A DNA stretch of 64,000 bases from Phascolarctobacterium sp. (GTDB lineage: Bacteria > Bacillota > Negativicutes > Acidaminococcales > Acidaminococcaceae), in the NCBI GenBank assembly GCA_030531205.1, contig JAUNOC010000001.1, positions 62,001 to 126,000 of the forward strand. Reading direction: 5' to 3'. A model generated the notes under the pieces. It ran no database searches, was not told where the DNA came from, and saw only the letters and a program-made list of their open reading frames with translations. Each line of letters opens with the position of its first letter. Positions within the stretch are counted from its first letter, which is position 1. Shown in pieces: positions 8,861 to 16,977 of this stretch. The translations under genes and the position numbers were made by a program.

Positions 8861-9742
8861 TTAGTGTTTCTTGGGAAACCGTTTAATAAATTCATCAGCC
8901 ATTTCGTTCAATGTGCACCATCTTACACCCTCGTGTTTGTTGATATGGTCAATCAAATGTTGATGGCAATTCAAGCATTTGATACGTCCGGAAACGTCGG
9001 GATGAATGGTCATCGGGAATACTGCGAAGTCATAGTTTTCATAAACATAATCAAAACTGTCTTCCCACATACCAAAAATTTCTCTGGGGCTGTGGAAGCC
9101 GAAACTGTTGGGGGACTTCTTAATGAACATCATGGGAGGAATGTCGTCCAAATCCCAGTTTGCAGGAATTTCCACCAAATCGGTCTCCTCGCCACGAACC
9201 AACGGTTTCATCCATGTTTCTGCGGGGGCGGAGTAATCAATCTTGCTCCAGCTGTCGCCGATACGTACATAATAAGGCATACAATCGTGATGCATCAAGG
9301 AATGGTCATATTTAATGCCATATTTTTTCAAGAGTTTGTCGGTAACATTACTGAATTCCCACCAAGGAGCAACATAACCAGTGGGGCCCTTGCCCGTAAG
9401 TTTGGTAATCAGTTCAATGGATTTCTTCAGGATGTCTTCTTCCTGTTGCGGAGTCATCGCAATCGGATTTTCATGGGAATAACCGTGGGAACCGATTTCA
9501 TGACCTGCTTCCACAATCATTTTCATTTGCTCGGGGAATGTTTCAATAGAGTGACCGGGAGCAAACCAGGTAACCTTCAAATTGTTCTTTTTGAACAATT
9601 TCAAAAGACGGGGAATACCAACTTCACCTGCAAACAGACCTCTGGAAATATCATCCGGAGAATCTTCACCACCATAGGAACCTAACCAACCTGCTACCGC
9701 ATCAATGTCAACACCATAACCAACCAGAATCTCTTTTGCCAT
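8861..9742 (-). CDS. Polysaccharide-deacetylase-family hydrolase, cyclic imidase-like
   Basis: 293 residues with the NodB-type metal site: Asp12/Asp14 (GVDIDA) and His86/His90 (GSHGYSHE), plus the segment [10 protein letters not shown]. The long form with a C-terminal extension resembles the subgroup of HpPgdA, allantoinase PuuE and bacterial cyclic imide hydrolases rather than secreted peptidoglycan deacetylases. No signal peptide is present, which also argues for a cytosolic small-molecule substrate. To my recollection, a characterised Pseudomonas putida cyclic imidase of this family has the same length. With a CobW chaperone and an amidase downstream, ring opening of a cyclic imide is plausible. 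A divergent LysR gene probably controls it. Confidence 0.72.
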   Translation of the reverse strand: MAKEILVGYGVDIDAVAGWLGSYGGEDSPDDISRGLFAGEVGIPRLLKLFKKNNLKVTWFAPGHSIETFPEQMKMIVEAGHEIGSHGYSHENPIAMTPQQEEDILKKSIELITKLTGKGPTGYVAPWWEFSNVTDKLLKKYGIKYDHSLMHHDCMPYYVRIGDSWSKIDYSAPAETWMKPLVRGEETDLVEIPANWDLDDIPPMMFIKKSPNSFGFHSPREIFGMWEDSFDYVYENYDFAVFPMTIHPDVSGRIKCLNCHQHLIDHINKHEGVRWCTLNEMADEFIKRFPKKH

Positions 9743-9821
9743 TTTGTAATCCTCCTTTTACAATAATATTTTTGCAGTTATCTTTTGGCGTGATAAACTG
9801 CACCTGTTATTTTTATTATAA

Positions 9822-9832
9822 ATTGTCACAAT
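9822..9832. promoter_or_regulatory. Possible LysR binding site
   Basis: ATTGTCACAAT, an 11-bp palindrome in the 212-bp divergent gap between the imidase-like gene and lysR, near a minus-strand TATAAT-like element. The position suits a LysR target; no other support. Confidence 0.3.
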
Positions 9833-9954
9833 CATGATGAGAAGTAAAACCTTTTTTGCTTGTGGCAAAATTATTTTTACAACTCAAACACATAAGTGCT
9901 AAAATGTGGTATATTATATACAATATAAAAACTCAGGAAAGGAGATACACCGAA

Positions 9955-10845
9955 ATGCTAACACAAGAATTACTGGAAAGAATCAAAACCATTCAAGAAA
10001 CTGGCAGTTTTGCCAAAGCGGCGGACAAACTTTATCTTTCCCGTCAGGCCCTGCTCTCCCAAATAACCTCCCTTGAACAGGAAATCGGTTTCGCCATTTT
10101 CCAGCGGAGTGCCAAGGGAACTGTTTTCACTAAAGCGGGACTGATGTTTTTCAGCGAATCAACAGGCATTATGGACTCCTATCAAGGTTTGTTGCGAAAA
10201 TGTAACGAAACCGCAGCGGGCATTCATTCCATACGTATCGGCTCCCTTCCCAATCTGCCCGGAATTTCCCTGCCCAAAATCTGCAAAGAATACCAAAAAA
10301 TCTATCCCAATGTCACCCTGCATTTTTTAGATTTTCCGCTTAAATATTATTTTGACCTTTTCAATATTCACACCTTTGACATTATGTCGGAAAATATGAT
10401 GAACTACCATCACCACCTGGAAAACCTTGATTTTCTCTTGTTGCGGAAAATGCCCCAGCATATCGGTGTATCTGAAAATTCACCTCTGGCCAAAAAGAAA
10501 AAGATTTCTTTCAAAGATTTACGCGGTCTGACCCTATTGATGTACCGCAAGGGCATCGGCAAATCAGAGGACCAGTTGCGGGAATATCTCCATAAGAACG
10601 AGCCGGACATTAACATTGTTGACATTGACCTTTATGATTCTTCACTGGTTGCAAGAACCTTTATGAGCAACTGTGTAGTACTGCTCTATACCACCAAAAG
10701 TTATCCGGGGCTGGCAAGCATTCCTGCGGACTGGGATATGACCATTGATTTGGGCATCGGCTACCACAAACAGCACGGGGAAGACGTAGCCAACCTGCTT
10801 TCCCTTACAGAAGAACTGAACAAAAAAATAGACATCTTTTCCTGA
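9955..10845 (+). CDS. LysR-type transcriptional regulator
   Basis: 296 residues from the ATG at 9955, which follows AAAGGAGA by about 8 bases; upstream in-frame starts lack a ribosome site. The N-terminal winged HTH (residues 1-60) shows the family pattern: FAKAADKLYLSRQALLSQI, then LEQEIGFAIFQRS. The remainder is the periplasmic-binding-protein-like effector domain. It is divergent from the imidase-like operon, the classic arrangement for control of a catabolic operon. Effector unknown. Confidence 0.88.
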   Translation: MLTQELLERIKTIQETGSFAKAADKLYLSRQALLSQITSLEQEIGFAIFQRSAKGTVFTKAGLMFFSESTGIMDSYQGLLRKCNETAAGIHSIRIGSLPNLPGISLPKICKEYQKIYPNVTLHFLDFPLKYYFDLFNIHTFDIMSENMMNYHHHLENLDFLLLRKMPQHIGVSENSPLAKKKKISFKDLRGLTLLMYRKGIGKSEDQLREYLHKNEPDINIVDIDLYDSSLVARTFMSNCVVLLYTTKSYPGLASIPADWDMTIDLGIGYHKQHGEDVANLLSLTEELNKKIDIFS

Positions 10846-10848
10846 AAC

Positions 10849-10883
10849 AAAAAAGGCCCCCTGCTTTCGCAGAGGGTCTTTTT
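10849..10883. terminator. Intrinsic terminator after lysR
   Basis: AAAAGGCCCCCTGC, TTTC loop, GCAGAGGGTCTTTT with one mismatch and one G-U pair. Shared by the convergent PLD-ATPase gene. Confidence 0.75.
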
Positions 10884-10905
10884 TGTCTCTTCCGTAACTG
10901 ACAAC

Positions 10906-12960
10906 TCAATCTTTTCCGAATACTTTACTGATCCAACTTGCTCCTTTTATCTTCCTGCCTAAAAATTTTTCCGTTTTTGCCAAATCCAATGTTACTGTCA
11001 TGCCTCCAAAGTATTCTATACCGCAATCTTCCTTGTATTCTCTTTGGAAATGCTCTGCTTTATAGGAATAATCAAAATGAATAACTAACTTATTTTTCTT
11101 TCTGTTGACTTCCCAGTCATCCCCCTCGTTGGCATACATTTTCAACAGTTTTTCCCTGTTTTCCGCCACATTTACCTTTTCCGTATAATAGTCCAGTCCG
11201 TAAATCTTCACATAATTGGGGACATCACCATATTGGGCAAAAATATCTGCCAAGGTCTCTGAAGAAAGTTTGAACAAATCCGGGGCATAGCGTTCTTCGG
11301 ACTTAAATTTTTCCACAAAGTCCGGCATTTTCACCAGCATTTCCTGCAAAAATTTACGGTACAGTGCTCCTGTCAATTTCTTTGTTTCCTTGATGTTTGA
11401 CCGTACCAGGCGAATATCCCGCCGGGGTACATTCATATTCACGTCAAAAACTATGGTGCGTTTAATCAGCGCCTCACCCAAGGGTGACACTTCGTTGGAC
11501 GCCATCAGCACAGGGGACACCCTTTCCATACTGACTATATCCCGTTTTACAACCTTGTCTTCGTAATCCTTCCAACGGTCTTTACTCAATTCATCAAGCA
11601 TTACTGGGAAACCCTGTGCCTGAACCACTTTATTCAACAAACCGTTAGGAGCATTTTCTGCTGCTGTGGCCGACTGGAAAACACCGTTGGCATTATTGAT
11701 ATTGATGTGATAGGGATTGAACATCAGCCGCAAAATGAACTTTAACAACTGTGTTTTGCCCGCATTAGAATTGCCCCGCAACAGTAAAAACATGGGAAAA
11801 GCGAAGGGGTCATCCGTGTGCCGGACATAATGATAGCGGCATACGGAAATGAAGGGGGCTGCAAAGGCATAAACTATGGTGGCAAAATATTTTTCAACTC
11901 CGGCATTTACATTACCCGTAAAAGGCAGTTCCTCATCAAAATAACCGTTAAAGAACTTTTTAAGCAACTCTATATCCGTTACCACATCCTTCTCCGCAAT
12001 ATCAGTCAAATCCAGTGCCTCCCCATTGAGTTGCATAATATTTTCGTCCGCCAAATAACAAAAAGCCGGGAACTGCTCATAGCGTCTTTTTATCACATCC
12101 GCCTGCACGCTGATTTTTCGTCTAAGTTCAACCAAATTTTGCACTAAAAGCAGTTTGTTCCTTCCCTGCTTTTTGAAAACATCCTCTTCCTTTATACCCG
12201 CCTCGTCCAAGGCCTTTTTGAAAGCATCCTTTTGCACAATATAAGTTGCCGCTGCATCATCATCAACCGCATCTTTCACAATAGTAACGATTTTTCTTTC
12301 TTCCACTTCGGAGAACAGGGGCATCTTTTCCAAATGGTTTAAATCTAAGTCCAACACCTGCTCCACTGTCACTTCCCTTGTGCTAACTTTCTTCGTATTC
12401 TCATAAATGTTCTCATAACAAACATAGGACTCGTAATCATCCGCCACATTGATAATTTCCAGTTGCTGACCGCCAAAAGCCGTAAAAGTCATATTGGCAC
12501 TGCCCGTAATCACACGGTAGCGATTTTCTTCAGGATTGCTTAAAAGATAAATTTTTTGATGCGAAGTTACACCGTCAACCTTGGTCACCAAAAGATTAAA
12601 CTCGCCCTTGGACATTTTTTTTGTAATTATATTGCCGCTTTTGGCATTTTCTTTATGCAAGGTGCTGACCAAACCGTACTGCTCCTCCAGTAGCCGCATC
12701 TTGTCGCCTGCCACATTTTCATTTCCAAAAATAATTTCCAATTTTTGAAAATTTTTGCAAAACCATTTAATCATCCCCAGAGAAGAACTGAAAGTAACCG
12801 CCTTCAACTCCGTAAAACCGGCAAATAACTCCTGCCACTTGTCAACAGAATCCACTTTCAAGGCCTTGAACTTAATCAAATCCAGTTTTGACCCCGTATT
12901 GACCGTTTCCCCGCTTATTTCATTATCAGTTCCAAATAAGGAAATATCATCCTTCGCCAT
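10906..12960 (-). CDS. PLD-like nuclease fused to a P-loop ATPase, candidate defence protein
   Basis: 684 residues with an unusual two-part plan. Residues about 50-180 form a phospholipase-D/HKD-type half-domain: His134 and Lys136 (SHQKIYLL) and GSAN at 153-156, although the usual Asp after HxK is not obvious. Residues about 340-520 form an ATPase with Walker A RGNSNAGKT (395-403), Walker B FPVMLDEL (451-458), a sensor-1 Asn at 489 (MASNE) and Arg501 as a possible finger, resembling SF3-helicase/AAA+ proteins. I do not know a named family. It starts 18 bp after hicB in the same direction, so all three genes can share one promoter. Nuclease-plus-ATPase fusions beside toxin-antitoxin genes are common in anti-phage islands; function is inferred. 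Confidence 0.7.
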   Translation of the reverse strand: MAKDDISLFGTDNEISGETVNTGSKLDLIKFKALKVDSVDKWQELFAGFTELKAVTFSSSLGMIKWFCKNFQKLEIIFGNENVAGDKMRLLEEQYGLVSTLHKENAKSGNIITKKMSKGEFNLLVTKVDGVTSHQKIYLLSNPEENRYRVITGSANMTFTAFGGQQLEIINVADDYESYVCYENIYENTKKVSTREVTVEQVLDLDLNHLEKMPLFSEVEERKIVTIVKDAVDDDAAATYIVQKDAFKKALDEAGIKEEDVFKKQGRNKLLLVQNLVELRRKISVQADVIKRRYEQFPAFCYLADENIMQLNGEALDLTDIAEKDVVTDIELLKKFFNGYFDEELPFTGNVNAGVEKYFATIVYAFAAPFISVCRYHYVRHTDDPFAFPMFLLLRGNSNAGKTQLLKFILRLMFNPYHININNANGVFQSATAAENAPNGLLNKVVQAQGFPVMLDELSKDRWKDYEDKVVKRDIVSMERVSPVLMASNEVSPLGEALIKRTIVFDVNMNVPRRDIRLVRSNIKETKKLTGALYRKFLQEMLVKMPDFVEKFKSEERYAPDLFKLSSETLADIFAQYGDVPNYVKIYGLDYYTEKVNVAENREKLLKMYANEGDDWEVNRKKNKLVIHFDYSYKAEHFQREYKEDCGIEYFGGMTVTLDLAKTEKFLGRKIKGASWISKVFGKD

Positions 12961-12978
12961 ATTCTCACCTTAACCTTT

Positions 12979-13374
12979 TTAATTTACCTTAACCTGCAGT
13001 TTGTCACACAAAGCCGTTTTCAACAAATGGGAAAAATTAATGTGATTTTCTTCCGCCAAAGTATTCAGCCATGCAGGGATGGATAAGGTCTTTTTCACTG
13101 GTTTGGAATTATATTTTTGCTCATAAGCCAAACTATCAAAAGGAACCATAATAACAAACTGCTTGCCTGCCAATTTAATATCCTCCGGATTAGACGGAAC
13201 GGGATAATTCTTTTCTTCCACATTTTCCAACATCAAGCCGATAGCTTCCTGTACCATCTCAAAAACATCTTCCATATTTTCACCCTGTGTAGCACAACCC
13301 TTAATATCCGGCACATACACAGAATAACCAACTTCCTCAGGTTCCAAAATAACCGGATAAAAATATTTTGCCAT
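12979..13374 (-). CDS. hicB: HicB-type antitoxin
   Basis: 131 residues from the ATG at 13374, four bases after the hicA stop, with the ribosome site AGGAAGGAG inside the hicA end; the longer frame to 13401 would lack its own site. The N-terminal half (YPVILEPEEVGYSVYVPDIKGC) is the partial RNase-H-like HicB fold, and the C-terminal half (KTLSIPAWLNTLAEENHINF) is a ribbon-helix-helix-like DNA-binding segment. It should bind and block HicA and repress the operon. Confidence 0.88.
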   Translation of the reverse strand: MAKYFYPVILEPEEVGYSVYVPDIKGCATQGENMEDVFEMVQEAIGLMLENVEEKNYPVPSNPEDIKLAGKQFVIMVPFDSLAYEQKYNSKPVKKTLSIPAWLNTLAEENHINFSHLLKTALCDKLQVKVN

Positions 13375-13378
13375 TTTA

Positions 13379-13576
13379 TTACTCCTTCCTGATTCCAGCA
13401 TTTTTCAAAATCGCTTGTTCCAATCCCTTTTTCAAATCCTTGGCATGCATTGGCACAATTACCACAACCTTTGTCTTTGCATTATAAAATTTACTATGAG
13501 AACCATTATTGCTTTTCACTTTTACAAAGCCATTATGCAATAACAGTTTAGCCATCTCTTTTGGTGTTAAAGGCAT
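13379..13576 (-). CDS. hicA: HicA-type mRNA interferase toxin
   Basis: 65 residues, the typical HicA size, with a double-stranded-RNA-binding-like fold. The conserved segment GFVKVKSNNGSHSKFYN contains the catalytic His, followed by VVVIVPMHAKDLKKGLEQAILKNAGI, the usual C-terminal pattern. Known HicA toxins cleave mRNA without ribosomes. It is first in the operon hicA-hicB-PLD/ATPase. Confidence 0.9.
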   Translation of the reverse strand: MPLTPKEMAKLLLHNGFVKVKSNNGSHSKFYNAKTKVVVIVPMHAKDLKKGLEQAILKNAGIRKE

Positions 13577-13597
13577 TTCAACCCCCTTACGCCAATT

Positions 13598-13626
13598 ATT
13601 TTATACGTATTTTACGTATTTGTCAA
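13598..13626 (-). promoter_or_regulatory. hicA promoter with an operator in its spacer
   Basis: On the minus strand: TTGACA (13621-13626), exactly 17 bases, TAAAAT (13598-13603). The spacer holds two TACGTA palindromes (13604-13609 and 13613-13618) three bases apart. A repressor such as the HicAB complex binding there would block RNA polymerase directly. Confidence 0.75.
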
Positions 13627-13650
13627 GTGTTATTAAAATTAAACCGCAAT

Positions 13651-13684
13651 AAAAAAAGCCCCTGCTTGTGCAAGGGCTTTTTTA
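13651..13684. terminator. Intrinsic terminator upstream of hicA
   Basis: AAAAAGCCCCTGC, loop, GCAAGGGCTTTTT. It ends the transcript of the small secreted protein gene and isolates hicAB. Confidence 0.8.
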
Positions 13685-13688
13685 TTTT

Positions 13689-13952
13689 TTAGTAACGATG
13701 CCAAACATGATTTCCATTCCCACATTTCCCTTGAGGAGGCCGAAAATCAGACCTTCCTGTAGACCATGTTTTTCCGCATTTTTGACATTGCCAATGATAG
13801 GTTGCATACTGAACATTATTAGTTTTATCTATTTGAAAATTTTCAATAGATAAATCATTGCCCAATAATAAACCATTAGCTTGCACATTTGAGCCAAGAC
13901 ATCCAAAAAGAATACTTGCCCCCAACATAGCTGATATTATTATTTTTTTCAT
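13689..13952 (-). CDS. Small exported protein with a CxxC zinc-ribbon-like tail
   Basis: 87 residues, not recognised. Residues 1-25 form a signal peptide with a Cys at 18 (SILFGCLGSN), possibly a lipobox variant, otherwise cleavage after VQA. The mature C-terminal part has WQCQKCGKTW and later KCGNGNHVWH, a CxxC plus further Cys/His that could bind zinc. AAAGGAGG ribosome site. It is the last gene of a minus-strand group with the two membrane protein genes upstream. Confidence 0.6.
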   Translation of the reverse strand: MKKIIISAMLGASILFGCLGSNVQANGLLLGNDLSIENFQIDKTNNVQYATYHWQCQKCGKTWSTGRSDFRPPQGKCGNGNHVWHRY

Positions 13953-14003
13953 ACTATCGCCTCCTTTCTAATTTTATTTTTCTTAAGGTAAATAATAACT
14001 TAG

Positions 14004-14564
14004 TTAGTCCATGTTATCGTCGTCACAATCATTATCATCTTCTTCATATTCATCACATTTTTCTTCACTTAGTTCTTCAACATCTTCCTCATCCTCCGGC
14101 ACAATATGTTTTCTTCTTTTTTTCATCTTTTCCTGTTTAATCAATTCAGAAGCAACTGCCCCTATTGCTCCAGCAGCAGCAACTATTTTAGCATTACCAG
14201 TAGCACTATTTTCATCACTACTTAATACATTCTCATATTGATCACAATAAGCATTCCAACAATCTACAGCAGCCACAAAAAGTGATACCCAAATGTCGTT
14301 GAAATTCACATAATCAGAAATAAAAATAACTAACAAAAGAATTATCGCACTTCCTGAAACCCCAAGTATTACCTTATTAAAAACTGTTTTCTTTTGAAAA
14401 CGCTTTACAATAATCATGACTCCATCAATTATAAATAAAATACCAATGATGGACAGTTCATTTAACAAGAACTCGCCAAAAAAATTCATAGTGACCCTTA
14501 TCCAGTCAACACCAACAGCTAATGAAATTAACCCACTATATATCTCAGATCTTAAAAATTTCAT
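14004..14564 (-). CDS. Hypothetical membrane protein with a very acidic tail
   Basis: 186 residues with no family I recognise. Three hydrophobic segments are visible at about residues 10-25, 35-53 and 65-90, then a small Ala/Gly-rich segment near 125-140. The last 35 residues are a cytosolic-type tail of Asp/Glu with a basic patch (KMKKRRKHIVPE) before it. GGAGG lies before the ATG. Base composition is more AT-rich than in the housekeeping genes nearby, consistent with an acquired accessory block. Confidence 0.55.
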   Translation of the reverse strand: MKFLRSEIYSGLISLAVGVDWIRVTMNFFGEFLLNELSIIGILFIIDGVMIIVKRFQKKTVFNKVILGVSGSAIILLLVIFISDYVNFNDIWVSLFVAAVDCWNAYCDQYENVLSSDENSATGNAKIVAAAGAIGAVASELIKQEKMKKRRKHIVPEDEEDVEELSEEKCDEYEEDDNDCDDDNMD

Positions 14565-14620
14565 AACTACACTCCTCCAAACAAGTCAAATTTCTGTTCC
14601 TTCCTGCCTTTCTTTCTATA

Positions 14621-14947
14621 TCATTCGATCACAGCACCAATAACAGACAAAATTAAAAGTACCAAGCAAAAATAAAAACTTTTCATATGTTTGGCTTTAT
14701 AGAAAAAGTACATACCTACTGGTGCACAAAACAATGCAACTACCCAACCAAACCATAATCTTCTGGTTAATTCCTGCTCTGCTGCATCAATAATATAAGA
14801 GCCATCTTCTTTTTTATGAACTTCAACTTCTTTTCCAACTTCTGGTTTAAAATTAAAATACTCTAATGGCAAATCTTTTGCCAATCCGTTGTCCATAGCA
14901 ACAGTTACAAGCTCATTTGCAATATCTACTGAAAGAATTTTACTCAT
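14621..14947 (-). CDS. Hypothetical protein with two C-terminal membrane segments
   Basis: 108 residues starting at the ATG at 14947, which follows GGAGGGG; an upstream in-frame ATG at 14977 has no such site. Residues 1-60 are a soluble, beta-rich domain; residues about 65-105 hold two membrane helices (WFGWVVALFCAPVGMYFF and FYFCLVLLILSVIGAV). Not recognised. It is divergent from the XRE repressor gene, and two copies of a shared operator lie in the gap, so it is the best candidate target of that repressor. Confidence 0.55.
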   Translation of the reverse strand: MSKILSVDIANELVTVAMDNGLAKDLPLEYFNFKPEVGKEVEVHKKEDGSYIIDAAEQELTRRLWFGWVVALFCAPVGMYFFYKAKHMKSFYFCLVLLILSVIGAVIE

Positions 14948-15004
14948 TTTCCCCTCCACATTATTCTTATTTTTCAATATTTTACATCATAATAATTCAC
15001 TAAG

Positions 15005-15070
15005 TTAGTGAATTATCACTAACTTATTCTACTTAAAAGCACTATCATAATTTTAGTGATAAATCACTAA
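15005..15070. promoter_or_regulatory. Two matching operators of the XRE repressor
   Basis: TTAGTGA-N4-TCACTAA occurs twice, at 15005-15022 and 15053-15070, centre to centre 48 bp. The second lies inside a larger perfect palindrome (15-bp arms, 2-base centre, 15046-15077) that includes the ATG of the XRE gene. A third half-site (TTCACTAA, 14996-15003) forms a 10-bp inverted repeat with the first operator. Confidence 0.8.
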
Positions 15071-15074
15071 AATT

Positions 15075-15317
15075 ATGTGTACACAAAATATAATCTGCAA
15101 ACGAATATATGACCTATGCGAGCAACGAAAGATTACCCCCAATGGGTTAAGTTATATCGCCGGTGTTTCCCAATCTACTATCAAAAGTATTCTTTTAGGC
15201 GAAAGTAAAAATCCCGGTGTTGTAACCATCAAAAAACTTTGTGATGGTTTGGAAATAACACTCGGTGAATTTTTCTCCACGCCTGATTTTGACAACCTTG
15301 AGCAGGAAATAAAATAA
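15075..15317 (+). CDS. XRE-family helix-turn-helix repressor
   Basis: 80 residues, almost entirely one HTH domain: RIYDLCEQRKITPNGLSYIAGVSQSTIKSIL followed by the typical KKLCDGLEITLGEFF end. No Shine-Dalgarno is visible before the ATG, because the sequence there is the operator palindrome; the mRNA may be leaderless or poorly translated. The repeated operator suggests it represses itself and the divergent membrane protein gene. Confidence 0.83.
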   Translation: MCTQNIICKRIYDLCEQRKITPNGLSYIAGVSQSTIKSILLGESKNPGVVTIKKLCDGLEITLGEFFSTPDFDNLEQEIK

Positions 15318-15347
15318 TGCCACTGCAAAATGCAGTGGCATTATTTT
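15311..15347. terminator. Bidirectional intrinsic terminator
   Basis: 17-bp perfect stem (from AAAATAATGCCACTGCA) with an AAA loop, overlapping the XRE stop and lying 13 bp from the convergent fakA stop. Confidence 0.85.
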
Positions 15348-15359
15348 ATTTTAATTTTC

Positions 15360-16967
15360 TTATTCCATCACTAAAATCAACGGATAATTGGGTTGTCCGC
15401 CGGGGAAACATTCCACTTCAAAGTCCCCAAGACCTTCAATGTATTCCGCATATTTTTGTGCTTCGTCTTCTTTTAATGTATCGCCATAATAAATGCTGAT
15501 TAACTCGTAATCCTTACCCGTCAGCATTTTCTGCAAAGCGTCCTCAATGCTGTTACCGGTACAAGTAATCTTTTCATTTATCAGGCCAAGATAATCTCCC
15601 TTATGTACTGTAATACCGCCCACTACACTGTCACGCACTGCCTGAGTAATGCTGCCACCAATGGCATCATGAGCACCACGAGTCATAACTGCCCGGTTTT
15701 CTTCCGCTGTCCGTTCCGGGTCAAAATGCAAAAGTGCCGCCAAACCCTGTGCAATATTAGTGGTACCAACATAATTTACTTTTTCTGCACCCAAAAGTTT
15801 CCGTACCTGTTCAGCTGCCAAAATAATGTTCTTATTGTTCGGCAGAATAATATAGGAATCATACTCGCCCAAATTGATAATATTGACAAAATCTTCTACG
15901 GACGGGTTCATACTTTGGCCGCCACTGATAATGCCTGCAGCACCCATTTTGTGCATCATTACTGCCAAACCCTGACCCGGTGCTACCGTCAGCACACCAA
16001 CTTTGCCCTTCTTTTGCGGCGCCGGCTTTTGTTCCACAAAAAGCCGTTCGTTATGTTCATCAACCATATTGTTGATTTTAATATCGTGTAAAGTTCCCCA
16101 TTCTTGTGCCTTGTTCAGCGCATCACCGGGATGTTTAGTATGAATATGAACTTTGACAATATCTTCCATCACCGCCACAATCATACTGTTGCCCATATCT
16201 TTCAAAGCATCCTGTACTGCTTCTTTAGTGATGTTCGCTTCTTTGACAATAAATTCCGTGCAATAGGGAAACTCCAAGTCCAATGGTTCTTCTGCTGTCG
16301 GGGTAATCTTCGGTGCCGCCTGTGCCACTTCAATAACTGCACAATCCTCACCCCGCAGACCACTTAAGCAACCCTTAAAGAAACAGATAAGCCCCTGACC
16401 GCCGGCATCCACAACCCCTGCTGCTTTCAATGTGGGCAACTGCTCCGGAGTACGTGCCAATTCCTTTTCACCACAACTGATGAGCTCGGTCAACACCGCT
16501 TCCAAATCATTACTGGTACGGGCAATATTATAAGTCCCTTTTGCCATGGCCCTTGCCACGCTAAGGATAGTGCCGTTCACAGGATTTGCCACACTGCGAT
16601 AGGCATACAGAATTCCGTATTGAAAGGCCTTGCCAATACCAATGGTATCCACAGATTTTTTCCCTGCCACCCCTTTGCCAATACCACGGAGCAACTGGGA
16701 AAGAATGACGCCGGAATTGCCGCGGGCACCCATAATGGCTGCCTTTGCCATTTGTGCGCCTATGTCACCCACATCCTGATTGTCATTCATAGCGCTTATG
16801 GCTTTCGCCACACTGGTCATAGTGTGCAACATATTGGTTCCCGTATCCCCGTCCGGCACAGGAAACACATTCAAATTATTGATTATTTCAAAATTCTTTT
16901 CAAAACTGTGGTAAGCACCCAAGAGCATGGCTCGGAATTCCTTACCGGTAATCATTTCTTTGGCCAA
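15360..16967 (-). CDS. fakA: Fatty acid kinase subunit FakA (DAK2 domain, YloV-like)
   Basis: 535 residues. FakA phosphorylates fatty acids held by FakB, feeding exogenous or recycled fatty acids into phospholipid synthesis. The N-terminal DAK2/DhaL-like domain has NVFPVPDGDTGTNM, whose Asp residues bind Mg-ATP; central and C-terminal Fak domains follow. I chose a TTG start at 16967, 6 bases after AAGGAGG; the first ATG downstream (16955) is too far from that site, and earlier codons would run into the degV gene. It follows degV/fakB by 10 bp in one operon. Confidence 0.85.
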   Translation of the reverse strand: MAKEMITGKEFRAMLLGAYHSFEKNFEIINNLNVFPVPDGDTGTNMLHTMTSVAKAISAMNDNQDVGDIGAQMAKAAIMGARGNSGVILSQLLRGIGKGVAGKKSVDTIGIGKAFQYGILYAYRSVANPVNGTILSVARAMAKGTYNIARTSNDLEAVLTELISCGEKELARTPEQLPTLKAAGVVDAGGQGLICFFKGCLSGLRGEDCAVIEVAQAAPKITPTAEEPLDLEFPYCTEFIVKEANITKEAVQDALKDMGNSMIVAVMEDIVKVHIHTKHPGDALNKAQEWGTLHDIKINNMVDEHNERLFVEQKPAPQKKGKVGVLTVAPGQGLAVMMHKMGAAGIISGGQSMNPSVEDFVNIINLGEYDSYIILPNNKNIILAAEQVRKLLGAEKVNYVGTTNIAQGLAALLHFDPERTAEENRAVMTRGAHDAIGGSITQAVRDSVVGGITVHKGDYLGLINEKITCTGNSIEDALQKMLTGKDYELISIYYGDTLKEDEAQKYAEYIEGLGDFEVECFPGGQPNYPLILVME

Positions 16968-16977
16968 TTTTGCCTCC

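Noticed and set aside
10906-13576. Prophage or integrated plasmid
   Set aside because: No integrase, capsid, replication or att-like repeats are visible; the block is accessory but its boundaries cannot be shown.
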